A stretch of DNA of 64,000 nucleotides, from assembly GCF_004843725.1 (NCBI RefSeq), contig NZ_CP039451.1, positions 4,160,001 through 4,224,000 on the forward strand, written 5' to 3'. The notes under the pieces are model-generated. The model was given only the letters and a program-made list of their open reading frames with translations, did not search any database and had not been told where the DNA came from. The DNA is from Psychroserpens sp. NJDZ02. Its GTDB lineage: Bacteria; Bacteroidota; Bacteroidia; Flavobacteriales; Flavobacteriaceae. Position numbers and translations under genes: made by a program. The number at the start of each line of letters is the position of its first letter. The stretch's first letter is position 1. Shown one piece after another: positions 35,218 through 43,669 of this stretch.

Positions 35218-35452
35218 TACGTCATTGCGAACGCTTCTTGTTTCCGTCATTGCGAACGCAGTGAAGCAATCTGTTTCTCGTTAAGTCATTGCGAGGACGT
35301 AGGACGAAGCAATCTGTTTCTCGTTACGTCATTGCGAATCCTTATTGTTTCCGTCATTGCGAGGCACGAAGCAATCTGTTTATTGTTAGTGCTACACTTC
35401 ATGAGATTGCCGCGTCGTGCCTCCTCGCAATGACGTACGCGACGCAGTGACG
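35218..35452. repeat. Interspersed palindrome cluster D (about five partial copies)
   Basis: GTCATTGCGA occurs at about 35220, 35247, 35285, 35327 and 35354 and the inverted arm CCTCGCAATGACG ends near 35436. Lies between hsdS and the DUF3800 gene and ends 4 bp before the hsdS stop. Confidence 0.88.
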
Positions 35453-35455
35453 TTT

Positions 35456-36889
35456 TTAAACAAACATCTGCTGCAACAACCCTTTTTTAAACGCTTGCGT
35501 GTTACTAATTTGTGTGTTTACCGCTTCTATTTTTAAATCTATAGCACTTAAATAATTGGCTATTTTTTGTTGTTCTTTTGGATGTGGAATTTTTAGTTTG
35601 AATTTAGATGTTGCACCAATACCAAAAAAGTTCATTGCACTTCCACTATCCTGTGAAGCAATCTGTTTCCTTACACCAAAAGAATTCATTGAATGAAGTA
35701 AAAACTCACTTTCAATAACATCTTGATTAACTCTTAATAAAGTCAGTTGTGGCCCAATATTTCCGTGAGCAATAGATTCATCTACAAAAGCAATTGCGCC
35801 AACATTTGCTCCTCGATTTGTGAAAAGAACATCATTTAATTTTAAATGTGCTTTTTTTAACTCTTTATGCTTTTCTAATGGTATAAAATCAATTTTATCA
35901 GAAATAATAGAACCTCCTGTACCTAATGCTTTTGATGTTAAAAAAGGAATACCAATTTCTACAAATTCATCAGCCTTAGGATATGATGCTCCATAATTTC
36001 CATCTTGTATTTTTTCACAAACCTCTCCCAACTTCTTCTCTTCCCAATCTGGAAATTGTGTTTGGTTTTCATTAGTGGCAGATTGCTTCGTCGTGCCTCC
36101 TCGCAATGACGGTTGCGACGTGTCTGGTTTAAAACGTAGTTGTTGGGTAAACAGTTGTTGCATAACGCCTTTTTTGTACTGCTCTAAATGTTCTTTTTTG
36201 GTGTTTAGTTGCTGTATTTTGGTGTCTACTGCGGTTAGGAAATTGGCTATTTTTTGTTGTTCTGGGAGGTTGGGAAAACTAACTTTTGTTCTTCGCAATT
36301 CTTTACCAGAAATCCCTTGTACTGTTGTTCCAATTGCTTTTCTATTTATTAATTTTTGATAAATAGGAGCTAACATATAATGTAGTAAATATGTATTATC
36401 TATACATTCTTTACCTCTTAGTTTTATAACTCTTTGCGCTAAGGCAATATTAGGATTATCAACTTGAGCAATGTTCCCAAGAGGTGCTTCTGTCGTAAAT
36501 AAAATATCTCCAACCTTTGGTAAACCTTTACTCATAACTATAGAGTAATTTTTTATAGGAACATATTCTTTTGAATTTTCATAATCAATATAGCCTTTCT
36601 TAATATTCTTGGCAGTAACTAAAAAAATTCCTTGATCTGATTTTTCTGGACCTCTTCCTCTGTAATCAACATAAGAAGTAATATTATTCATATTATCAGA
36701 ATCCCATTCACCTTCAAACTCTTTAAAACGTAGTTTGGGTACTTTTCTATCTGTCATTGCGAGGGACGAAGCAATCTGCTTGTTGCTTTCCTTTGCATTA
36801 TGAGATTGCTTCGTCGTGCCTCCTCGCAATGACGGTTCTGACGACGGTTGTGAAGCAATGACTGTTGGTTTATTGTTTTCTATCGCCAT
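35456..36889 (-). CDS. hsdS: Type I restriction specificity subunit (HsdS) with repeat-encoded inserts
   Basis: Two target-recognition domains separated by helical spacers: TRD1 (KVPKLRFKEFEGEW onward), spacer PEQQKIANFLTAVDTKIQQL, TRD2 (PDWEEKKLGEVCEKI), and final spacer KEQQKIANYLSAIDLKI. The start at 36889 (MAIENNKP) is preferred over the in-frame ATG at 36952. Interspersed palindromes are translated in frame: PSLRGGTTKQS and QIASSLAMTD near the N-terminus, and PSLRGGTTKQS again between the two halves. These fall outside the DNA-binding folds, so the protein may still work. A 246-bp gap filled with repeats separates it from hsdM. Confidence 0.93.
   Translation of the reverse strand: MAIENNKPTVIASQPSSEPSLRGGTTKQSHNAKESNKQIASSLAMTDRKVPKLRFKEFEGEWDSDNMNNITSYVDYRGRGPEKSDQGIFLVTAKNIKKGYIDYENSKEYVPIKNYSIVMSKGLPKVGDILFTTEAPLGNIAQVDNPNIALAQRVIKLRGKECIDNTYLLHYMLAPIYQKLINRKAIGTTVQGISGKELRRTKVSFPNLPEQQKIANFLTAVDTKIQQLNTKKEHLEQYKKGVMQQLFTQQLRFKPDTSQPSLRGGTTKQSATNENQTQFPDWEEKKLGEVCEKIQDGNYGASYPKADEFVEIGIPFLTSKALGTGGSIISDKIDFIPLEKHKELKKAHLKLNDVLFTNRGANVGAIAFVDESIAHGNIGPQLTLLRVNQDVIESEFLLHSMNSFGVRKQIASQDSGSAMNFFGIGATSKFKLKIPHPKEQQKIANYLSAIDLKIEAVNTQISNTQAFKKGLLQQMFV
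36079..36120 (-). repeat. Half palindrome inside hsdS (between TRD1 and TRD2)
   Basis: Inverted arm GATTGCTTCGTC...CCTCGCAATGACG within the coding frame; encodes SLRGGTTKQS on the minus strand. Confidence 0.88.
36756..36842 (-). repeat. Complete palindrome inside the hsdS 5' region
   Basis: Both arms (from GTCATTGCGAGG at 36757 to CTCGCAATGACGG at 36836) are inside the reading frame, which stays open through the hairpin. Confidence 0.9.
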
Positions 36890-36954
36890 TATCGGTTTGT
36901 TTTTTTTGCGTGAGGGATAGCAGTGGAAATCCTTTTTGAGAGGCACGAACAAAA

Positions 36955-37135
36955 AGATTGCAACCTTTCGACTTCGCTCAAGATAAACTCCAAGCCCGAC
37001 CCTTGGGTCACGCCCAAATTGTTATTGATTATGTTTTTAGTTTTTATCATGAGATTCTTTGCATTTGTCATTGCGAGGAACGAAGCAATCTGTTTATAGA
37101 GACTGCTTCGTGCCTCGCAGTGACGGTTGCGACGA
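36955..37135. repeat. Mixed repeats between hsdM and hsdS
   Basis: Three dispersed families meet here: a CTTTCGACTTCGCTCAAG arm (36966), a truncated end of the 39.7-kb structured element (AGCCCGACCC...CACGCCCAAATTG, 36990-37020) and a compact copy of the palindrome (37068-37126). No gene; the gap breaks the usual hsdM/hsdS coupling. Confidence 0.75.
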
Positions 37136-38770
37136 TTAGAACGGTGTTTCTATGTTTAACTGTTTGCAAAAGTCGGCAATGGTAGCATCGGTTTTTGCTA
37201 TGTCTGTTTCTAAGGTTTTTAGGTCTTTGGCTACGTTTGTTAAATCTATAGGTGCTTCTTCTTCAAAGGTATCTACATAACGTGGTATGTTTAGGTTGTA
37301 GTCGTTGTCGCGTACCTCAGCTATTGTGGCTACGTAACTGTATTTGTCTTTGGTTGCACTTCGTCTGCGCTCAGTATGACAGTAGTCTCGGTAGGTTTCT
37401 ATTATAGTGTCTAGATGCTCGTCTAGCAGTACATTTTGGGTTTTAACTTTCTCGAAATGTTGGCTGGCGTCTATGAAGAGGATGCTTTCGTGACGTTTAG
37501 GTAGCACTTCGACTGCGCTCAGTGTGACATCTGTTGAGCGATTTTTTTTAAGCACTAAAATACAGGTTGGTATGCTGGTACCATAAAATATGTTTGCTGG
37601 TAGGCCTATTACGGCGTCTAGGTAGTTTTTATCTTCTATTAGAAACTTGCGTATGTGTCCTTCGGCCGCGCCACGAAATAATACACCGTGTGGTAGTACG
37701 CATGCCATGGTACCGTTATGGTCTAATTGATGCACCATGTGTTGTACGAAGGCAAAATCGGCTTTAGATTTTGGTGCTAGTTTACCGTATGCCGAAAACC
37801 TATCGTCACTCATAAACAATGGGCTTGCGCTCCAGTTTGCCGAGAATGGTGGGTTTGCTACTATGGCCTCAAACCGTTTATCGATATGGTTTGGGCTTGG
37901 GTTTACTAGTGTGTCTTCGTTATAAATATCGAACTGCTTATAGTGTACGTTGTGCATGATCATGTTCATGCGACACAGATTGTAGGTGGTTGGGTTACTT
38001 TCTTGCCCAAAAAATTCGCCTACGTCTTCTACTTCTTTTGCTACGCGTAATAGTAAGGATCCTGAGCCACAGGTAGGATCGTAAACCGATTTTAGTTTGG
38101 TTTTATCTGTGGTGACTAGTTTGGCTAGTATTTTGGAAACTTGTTGTGGTGTGTAAAATTCGCCTGCTTTTTTTCCTGCGCCAGAGGCGAATTGCCCTAT
38201 TAGATACTCGTAGGCGTCACCAAGGATGTCGCTTTCGGTGTTTTCTACATCGAAGTCTATGGTTTCTAGGTGTGTTAGTACTTTTACTATCAGTTCGTTT
38301 TTGGCGTCTTCGGTCTTCCCTAGTTTACTGCTTGTTAGGTCTAAGTCTTCGAATAGGTTACCAAAATCGTCTTCGCTTTCGCTACCCATGGTACTTTGCT
38401 CTATACTGGTGAGCACGTTTGCCAAATCGCCAAGAATAAAGTTATTTTTATTGCCAGAGTTTCCGCGTTTTGCTAGCTCGCTGAATAGTTCGCTTGGTTT
38501 TAGAAAATAGCCTAGTTTGTCTAGGGCTTCAAAACGGATGGCTTCTAGCAGTGCTTCTGCTTCTTCATGACTTTCTACGGTGTCGTAACTTAAACCATCT
38601 GGTTTTAGGATGACGTTGGCGTAGTTTTTCATTTTACGACTTAAATATTTGTAAAATATGAAGCCTAGTATATAATCTCTAAAATCGTCTGCGTCCATAT
38701 TACCACGTAGGTCGTTGGCGATGTTCCAGAGGGTTTGTTTTAGTTGTTGTTGTTTTTGTTCTTCGGACAT
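37136..38770 (-). CDS. hsdM: Type I restriction methyltransferase (HsdM) with repeat-encoded inserts
   Basis: 544 residues. HsdM_N helical domain (MSEEQKQQQLKQTLWNIAND start), SAM motif I PTCGSGSLLLRV and catalytic motif IV ANPPFSANW of N6-adenine methylases. Late in the protein VTLSAVEVLP and TERRRSA are encoded by two copies of a repeat (see 37357 and 37505) inserted in frame without breaking it; they fall after the core catalytic motifs. First gene of the leftward hsd operon. Confidence 0.94.
   Translation of the reverse strand: MSEEQKQQQLKQTLWNIANDLRGNMDADDFRDYILGFIFYKYLSRKMKNYANVILKPDGLSYDTVESHEEAEALLEAIRFEALDKLGYFLKPSELFSELAKRGNSGNKNNFILGDLANVLTSIEQSTMGSESEDDFGNLFEDLDLTSSKLGKTEDAKNELIVKVLTHLETIDFDVENTESDILGDAYEYLIGQFASGAGKKAGEFYTPQQVSKILAKLVTTDKTKLKSVYDPTCGSGSLLLRVAKEVEDVGEFFGQESNPTTYNLCRMNMIMHNVHYKQFDIYNEDTLVNPSPNHIDKRFEAIVANPPFSANWSASPLFMSDDRFSAYGKLAPKSKADFAFVQHMVHQLDHNGTMACVLPHGVLFRGAAEGHIRKFLIEDKNYLDAVIGLPANIFYGTSIPTCILVLKKNRSTDVTLSAVEVLPKRHESILFIDASQHFEKVKTQNVLLDEHLDTIIETYRDYCHTERRRSATKDKYSYVATIAEVRDNDYNLNIPRYVDTFEEEAPIDLTNVAKDLKTLETDIAKTDATIADFCKQLNIETPF
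37357..37385 (-). repeat. Second repeat family inside hsdM, copy 1
   Basis: ACTTCGTCTGCGCTCAGTAT plus GACAG on the plus strand; the same 25-base sequence as the copy at 37505 with two differences, translated in another phase as HTERRRSAT. Confidence 0.8.
37505..37531 (-). repeat. Second repeat family inside hsdM, copy 2
   Basis: CACTTCGACTGCGCTCAGTG plus TGACA; translated as DVTLSAVEVLP. Related CTTTCGACTTCGCTCAAG lies at 36966 outside the gene. Confidence 0.8.
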
Positions 38771-39087
38771 TTAAAAAGGCTTATTTTTAGTACTTTATAT
38801 ACTGTTTACTGGACTAGTAAGTGTTAGTATTTGGTATTGGTTATTTTTTTTAAGAGGGAGAGCTTAAATATAAGACCTTTTTAAAAACCACCATTACGGA
38901 AATCCTCAAAAAACGATATTTTTATAGCAAATAATAAATACAAACCTCTACCCAAACATAAAAACATATAAATCAGTCATTTAAACAAAACACTATATTA
39001 CAAAAACTAACTTAAAACAAAGGAAGCCTTGCTCCGGTTACGCAAGGCTTTTGTTTTATATAAATACAATTGATTAATAGCAATACA
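38771..39087. other. Intergenic region upstream of hsdM with a terminator
   Basis: AT-rich, no gene seen. Contains the terminator at 39024-39056; no clear -7 element for hsdM could be found. Confidence 0.5.
39024..39056. terminator. Rho-independent terminator
   Basis: AAGCCTTGC / GCAAGGCTT stem with a nine-base loop, T-rich on both strands. Serves the lipoprotein gene ending at 39088. Confidence 0.85.
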
Positions 39088-39450
39088 CTATTCTGTAAAC
39101 TCAATAATTTGTCCTGAGACGATCACTTTATATTTATTTACAAATAAAAAGCCAGAGGTTTTAACTTCCACAATCTCGTTTACTACTGTTCTAGCAACAC
39201 CTTCCATACCTGCTGATTTTAACATTTTTGCTTTAGCCTCTGCAATTAATCCGTTTTTAGCCAATCCTCCAATTCCAAAAATATATGTGGCTTGTGCTTC
39301 GCCTTTAACGATTTTTACCACTTTAAAATTCTTTTTAGTTAGTACAACTTCGGTTGTGTTTTGGTTGTAGTTTTTTGGCAAACCATAATGGGTGGCACAA
39401 CTGGATAGAAACAACGTCATTACGAGTAATAAGAAAGTCATTTTTTTCAT
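39088..39450 (-). CDS. Small lipoprotein (DUF6567-like)
   Basis: 120 residues. Signal peptide with lipobox LFLSSC (Cys near 18). The mature part has a glycine-rich AQATYIFGIGGLAKNGLIAEAK segment and a final strand pair VIVSGQIIEF, as in a widespread Bacteroidetes lipoprotein group of unknown function. A possible -7 TATGTTTG sits at 39531-39524. Single gene between terminators. Confidence 0.75.
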   Translation of the reverse strand: MKKMTFLLLVMTLFLSSCATHYGLPKNYNQNTTEVVLTKKNFKVVKIVKGEAQATYIFGIGGLAKNGLIAEAKAKMLKSAGMEGVARTVVNEIVEVKTSGFLFVNKYKVIVSGQIIEFTE

Positions 39451-39537
39451 AAATAAATATTTGATTTTTTAATAACGTACTCCTGTTTTAAGTCTATTTT
39501 CGGCTTATTCCGACTTTAAGTGTCAAACATACCGTGT

Positions 39538-39573
39538 TAAAAAAAGAAAACCTTACGGTTTCCCGTAAGGCTT
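39538..39573 (-). terminator. Rho-independent terminator (minus strand)
   Basis: CCTTACGG / CCGTAAGG hairpin followed by TTTTCTTTTTTT on the minus strand; it probably ends the SDR transcript that begins at 40756, leaving a 390-nt 3' UTR that contains a dispersed repeat. Confidence 0.7.
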
Positions 39574-39703
39574 ATAGATTGTGTTATATTATTTATGGTT
39601 TTGGTGGCTTTTCTTGTTTTAAAAAATGCCTATTTTTTTAAGATTATCTGTCCCAATAGTTGCTTTTTAACCAAACCTAACTGTTAAGACCAGTGTTGGC
39701 CCC

Positions 39704-39845
39704 GCGTTAAGGATGGAAATGGCATCCTTTTTTACGTGAGTTGGTGGTGTTGTGAAGTATGAGCAACGCCTAACCAACTAGTAAAAAAGATATAATGGAC
39801 AGCCTGACGCACGTTTGCTTCCAAAAGCAAACGTGGGTAACGCCC
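39704..39845 (+). repeat. Dispersed structured element, copy 1
   Basis: Shared blocks with the element at 59286-59375 (other strand): GCGTTAAGGATGGAAATGGC with ATCCTTTTTT, then AAAAAGATATAATGGACAGC with CTGAC, and GGGTAACGCCC at the end. GCGTTA and TAACGC form a closing stem. Between blocks are hairpins that differ in sequence from the other copy (AGTTGGT/ACCAACT and ACGTTTGCTT/AAGCAAACGT). The stretch 39451-39961 holds no gene. Confidence 0.75.
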
Positions 39846-39961
39846 AAATTGGTATTATTCCCAGAATTGCTTTATTATTTATAACGTCTTTGCTTATTGT
39901 TAGCCCTTAATATTGTCTTTTTAAATTTAGAAATGAATTTGTAGCACTCCCACAATGACCA

Positions 39962-40756
39962 TTAGTCCTCGTTGGAAGGTTTGCCTATAGTGGCCAAAAT
40001 CCCGCCATCGACATATACAATTTGACCGCTAATAAAACGACTGGCTTTAGAGGCTAAAAATATAACTACACCTTGTAAATCGTCAGGATTACCCCAACGC
40101 CCTGCAGGTGTCCTATCGATTATAAAATTGTTAAATGGATGCCCATCTTCTCTAATTGGAGCGGTTTGTGGTGTCGCAAAATATCCTGGACCAATACCAT
40201 TAACTTGGATATTATGTTTAGACCATTCGGTCGCCATATTTTTTGTCAGCATTTTTAAACCGCCTTTTGCTGCTGCATAAGCACCAACACTATCCCGTCC
40301 CAGCTCGCTCATCATAGAACAAATATTGATAATCTTACCTTCACGCCTTGCAATCATGCCTTTTACGACGTGTTTTGACATGATAAACGGACTGACTAAA
40401 TCTACTTTTAACACGTGTTCAAAATCGTCTACTTTCATCTCTTGAAGTGGTGTTCTTTTTATAATTCCTGCGTTATTAACCAGAATATCAATAGCTCCAA
40501 CTTCAGTTTCAATAGTGTTAATATTCTGAATAACTTCCGCTTCGTTAGTAACATCAAATAAATATCCAAATGCTTTTAGCCCTTCCGATCGATATATAGC
40601 CACCGCTTGATCTAATTTAGCTTTAGACGACACGCCATTTATAACCAAAGTAGCACCTGCGTGCCCTAAACCTTTAGCCATAGCCATACCTAAACCTGAT
40701 GTTCCGCCTGTTATTAAAGCAATTTTTCCTGTTAAATCAAATAAGGTTATGGACAT
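39962..40756 (-). CDS. SDR dehydrogenase, gluconate 5-dehydrogenase / KduD-like
   Basis: 264 residues, classical short-chain dehydrogenase: cofactor motif TGGTSGLGMAMA, NNAG at about 92-95, catalytic Ser near ICSMMSE and YAAAK (about 160-164), C-terminal GQIVYVDGGIL. Overall pattern (DLTGKIALITGG, NGIGPGYFATPQT) is that of gluconate 5-dehydrogenase or 2-deoxy-gluconate 3-dehydrogenase, enzymes of sugar-acid catabolism. No pathway partners in view; substrate not certain. Confidence 0.85.
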   Translation of the reverse strand: MSITLFDLTGKIALITGGTSGLGMAMAKGLGHAGATLVINGVSSKAKLDQAVAIYRSEGLKAFGYLFDVTNEAEVIQNINTIETEVGAIDILVNNAGIIKRTPLQEMKVDDFEHVLKVDLVSPFIMSKHVVKGMIARREGKIINICSMMSELGRDSVGAYAAAKGGLKMLTKNMATEWSKHNIQVNGIGPGYFATPQTAPIREDGHPFNNFIIDRTPAGRWGNPDDLQGVVIFLASKASRFISGQIVYVDGGILATIGKPSNED

Positions 40757-41248
40757 AATTTAAGTATCGTTATAAGGTTAAAAATAGACTTCCACCAATT
40801 AACCGAATATCTGGATACTTACAAAAAAAATAACTACATAAATTTTGCTTTTTTTATGACCTGATTGTTTTATAGTCCAATATATTTTATCTCTGTTTGT
40901 GATTTTCCTGTTGTTCTGGTATAAGGTTTTAGGTGACGTATACGATTAGTAATATAAAGGTGATGCCTATAAAGAAGAGTAATGAACCATAACCACGTTG
41001 CTACTGTTAGTCTGGTTACCTATTACCATTGTAAAAGACTGAGGCCTTTAGGTTATCTGCATAAATCCGAACATCCTATATAACTCATACCATTTCTGCG
41101 CTTGTAATTTTAATTCACCATCAATTTAAAATCATTTTATAATGAATGGCCGAAAGGTAGCGTCTTTTTTTTATTGAAATTAGCGAATTACCCTTATTTA
41201 CTAATCCCTTTTTTAAAGAGGTATTTAAAGACACTAAAACTACTAGAC
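40757..41248. other. Gene-free stretch with a possible decayed membrane-protein fragment
   Basis: No intact gene. On the minus strand near 40920-41020 a short frame reads GYGSLLFFIGITFILLIVYV, a membrane-helix-like remnant with stops around it. The right end is the promoter region of the UspA genes. Confidence 0.35.
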
Positions 41249-41291
41249 TGATATATGTCATAGTTTGTATCTCGTGTTACTTGTAAATTTA
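41249..41291 (+). promoter_or_regulatory. Crp/Fnr-type site and promoter of the first uspA pair
   Basis: TGATATATGTCA (one mismatch to TGAT-N4-ATCA) at 41249-41260, centre 29.5 bp before TAAATTTA (-7-like) at 41284-41291. Same geometry as the other sites of this cluster; predicted start near 41296. Confidence 0.6.
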
Positions 41292-41315
41292 TGCATAATA
41301 ACAAACACCATTACT

Positions 41316-42161
41316 GTGAAAAAAATACTTCTACCAACCGACTTTTCCGATAATTCCTGGAATGCTATAAAATATGCACTTCAATTGTATAAAAATGAGA
41401 CCTGCGTGTTTACCTTACTAAATACCTATACGCCGCTTATTTATCAATATCAAGATATTAATGATAGTGCTTTTGAGATGGAAATGATCGAAATGACGGC
41501 TAAGGTATCTAAAGAGAAACTAGAGTCTTTATCCAAAATAATTGAACAAGAGTTTAGCAATCCAAACCATACCTTTTCTCAGATATCTTCCTTTAATACG
41601 CTAACGGACGAAATCAAATCCCTTTACAAGGCCAATGTTATGGATCTGATTGTTATGGGGACCAAAGGAGCGACTGGACTACAAGAAGTTTTATTTGGCT
41701 CTAACACAATCCATGTATTAAAGCATGCCAAATGCCCCATTATCGCTGTGCCTAGTGGTTTTGAATTTGAAACCCCTCGCGAGCTATTATTTCCATCGGA
41801 TTATCAAATAGATTTTCAGGACAAACAACTGCAACCCATCATAGATATTGCGACGTCGTATCAGTCTAGAATCAATATTTTGAATGTAAGATATCAAGAG
41901 GAATTAACAGAGGTGCAAAAGAAAAATCGAGACACATTAGAGCACTTGTTTACCAAAACAGCGCATTTGTTTCATGATATCCACAATCAAAATGTGCCTG
42001 AAGCCATTACTATATTCCAATTAAAAACACCTATAAACTTATTGGTAATGATTAACAATAAGCATTCGTTTTTTGAAAACTTATTTTTTAAATCTAATAT
42101 TAATCAAATAGGCTTCCATTTAACCATTCCTTTTTTAGTCATACCATCTACTTTTAAATAA
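41316..42161 (+). CDS. Universal stress protein, tandem UspA domains
   Basis: 281 residues from the GTG at 41316 (VKKILLPTDFSDNSWNAI); the ATG-initiated longer frame at 41265 would start upstream of the predicted transcription start. First Usp domain has the ATP-loop MGTKGATGLQEVLFGSNT; the second domain is degenerate and lacks this loop. Stress-response role, nucleotide binding likely in the first half. Followed by a paralogue 11 bp downstream; promoter carries the regulon palindrome. Confidence 0.88.
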   Translation: MKKILLPTDFSDNSWNAIKYALQLYKNETCVFTLLNTYTPLIYQYQDINDSAFEMEMIEMTAKVSKEKLESLSKIIEQEFSNPNHTFSQISSFNTLTDEIKSLYKANVMDLIVMGTKGATGLQEVLFGSNTIHVLKHAKCPIIAVPSGFEFETPRELLFPSDYQIDFQDKQLQPIIDIATSYQSRINILNVRYQEELTEVQKKNRDTLEHLFTKTAHLFHDIHNQNVPEAITIFQLKTPINLLVMINNKHSFFENLFFKSNINQIGFHLTIPFLVIPSTFK

Positions 42162-42172
42162 AACCTTACTTT

Positions 42173-43006
42173 ATGAAACAATCCATTCTTATCCCTACAG
42201 ACTTTTCAGACAACGCCTGGAGCGCCTTATTATACACTCTAAAATTATATAAAAATCAATCATGCACTTTTTATTTACTGCATGCTTGGTCTGTTAAATC
42301 TAGCACAAGAACCTATATTACTTCCAATTATATAGATACTTTAAAAGCGGATGCTGAAAAGCAATTATTTGAACTAAAAGATCAAGCCGATGCTATTGAT
42401 GAATTGTCTAAGCATAACTTCGAAATTATTTTTAGTACTGAAAAACTTCAAGATGCTGTAGAAGTTGCGGTCAAAAAACACGAGATAGATATGGTGTTTA
42501 TGGGAACCAAAGGGGCGTCTAAATCTAAAGACATCCTTTTTGGAAGCAACACCATTAACCTTATTAAAAAAATAAAGCTTTGCCCAATACTGGTCGTTCC
42601 GGATAACTATGATTTTGTAGAACCTAAACAGATTGCTTTTGCAACAGATTACAATCGCTTTTTTGGTGACGAATTACAGCCTTTAAAAGACGTCTCTAAA
42701 TTATATAATTCTAAAATAAAAGTGGTCCATATCTGTAAAGAAAAAACACTTACAGACGCACAAAACTTTAATTTAGCAACACTACAATCCAATTTAGTAG
42801 ACTACCCTAATAGTTTCCATTGGATGCCAAATGATGACAAAAAAACGCAAGAGATTACTAATTTTATAAAAGAACAAGATATTAATCTTCTAGTTTTAAT
42901 AAATTACCAACATAGTTTTATTGAAAACTTAATGAATGAGCCCATCATTAAAAACGTAGTCTCCTATCCTACTATTCCGCTTTTAGTCATTCCGGCTTTA
43001 GGGTAA
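42173..43006 (+). CDS. Universal stress protein, tandem UspA domains (paralogue)
   Basis: 277 residues, same architecture as the previous gene: start KQSILIPTDFSDNAWSALLY, ATP-loop MGTKGASKSKDILFGSNT in domain 1, degenerate domain 2. Only 11 bp after the first uspA gene, so co-transcribed from its promoter; a strong terminator follows. A third paralogue lies at 53.86 kb. Confidence 0.9.
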   Translation: MKQSILIPTDFSDNAWSALLYTLKLYKNQSCTFYLLHAWSVKSSTRTYITSNYIDTLKADAEKQLFELKDQADAIDELSKHNFEIIFSTEKLQDAVEVAVKKHEIDMVFMGTKGASKSKDILFGSNTINLIKKIKLCPILVVPDNYDFVEPKQIAFATDYNRFFGDELQPLKDVSKLYNSKIKVVHICKEKTLTDAQNFNLATLQSNLVDYPNSFHWMPNDDKKTQEITNFIKEQDINLLVLINYQHSFIENLMNEPIIKNVVSYPTIPLLVIPALG

Positions 43007-43039
43007 AACATAACGTATTACTAAAAAAAATAATGACAC

Positions 43040-43077
43040 AAAAAAAAAGAGCTAATACATATTAGCTCTTTTTTTAT
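43040..43077. terminator. Bidirectional terminator
   Basis: AAAGAGCTAATA / TATTAGCTCTTT hairpin with A- and T-runs, between the convergent uspA pair and the flavoprotein gene. Confidence 0.9.
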
Positions 43078-43100
43078 GTTTAAACTTTTGCTTTTGATAA

Positions 43101-43565
43101 TTATGCTCTAAAATCTAAACGCTTTTTACCTGTTAATTCTTCAATTTTAATAATAAATACAGCGGGCACATTATCTTTATAAATCTTACTAGAAAAGTCG
43201 CTGATAAAATTAGCTTTGCTATGCTCCTTCTCTAATATAATAGCTTTTATACCCAACGAGAATTTATGCAAATACGCTTTAGCATCACTACCAAAATGTT
43301 GCTCAAAAGTACCATGTACTAAAACGGATTTCCAATCGGTAACAGAATCTACATCCGACACCAATAAAGAGACACTTGGATTTTTACGCATGGCATTCAT
43401 TTTATGTCCATCTCCAGAATAACAAACAATAGCGTTATTTTCTTTATCAAAAAAATAAGTAATAGGTACAACAAACGGTCTGTTGTTATAGATATAACCG
43501 ATCTGACCTATATAATTATTTTCTAAAATATAATCGATTTCTTTGGTTTCTAAATTTTTAAACAT
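43101..43565 (-). CDS. Pyridoxamine 5'-phosphate oxidase-fold flavin-binding protein
   Basis: 154 residues, the NimA/PPOX split-barrel type: N-terminal helix with LETKEIDYILENNYIGQIGY, then NNRPFVVPITYFFD, a GDGHKMNAMRKNPSVSLLV flavin/partner segment and WKSVLVHGTFEQ. Such proteins bind FMN or F420-like cofactors or heme; the substrate is unknown. The upstream region has a TGAT-N4-ATCA site, so it belongs with the stress regulon. Confidence 0.88.
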   Translation of the reverse strand: MFKNLETKEIDYILENNYIGQIGYIYNNRPFVVPITYFFDKENNAIVCYSGDGHKMNAMRKNPSVSLLVSDVDSVTDWKSVLVHGTFEQHFGSDAKAYLHKFSLGIKAIILEKEHSKANFISDFSSKIYKDNVPAVFIIKIEELTGKKRLDFRA

Positions 43566-43626
43566 GGCTGCTTGATTTAAGGTTATACAATGTACTTATT
43601 ATGTTTTATCTCTTGTTTTACAACAG

Positions 43627-43669
43627 TAATAATATTTAATATCTAAGTTAAAAACTATGATATTAATCA
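43627..43669 (-). promoter_or_regulatory. Crp/Fnr-type site upstream of the flavoprotein gene
   Basis: TGATATTAATCA at 43658-43669 (overlapping the phosphoesterase stop codon). At the standard 29.5-bp distance on the minus strand lies TATTATTA (43634-43627), a weak -7 element, giving a leader of about 57 nt. Confidence 0.55.

Noticed and set aside
37567..38510. Several plus-strand ORFs opposite hsdM
   Set aside because: They are frame shadows of hsdM; their translations are low-complexity and no promoter precedes them.
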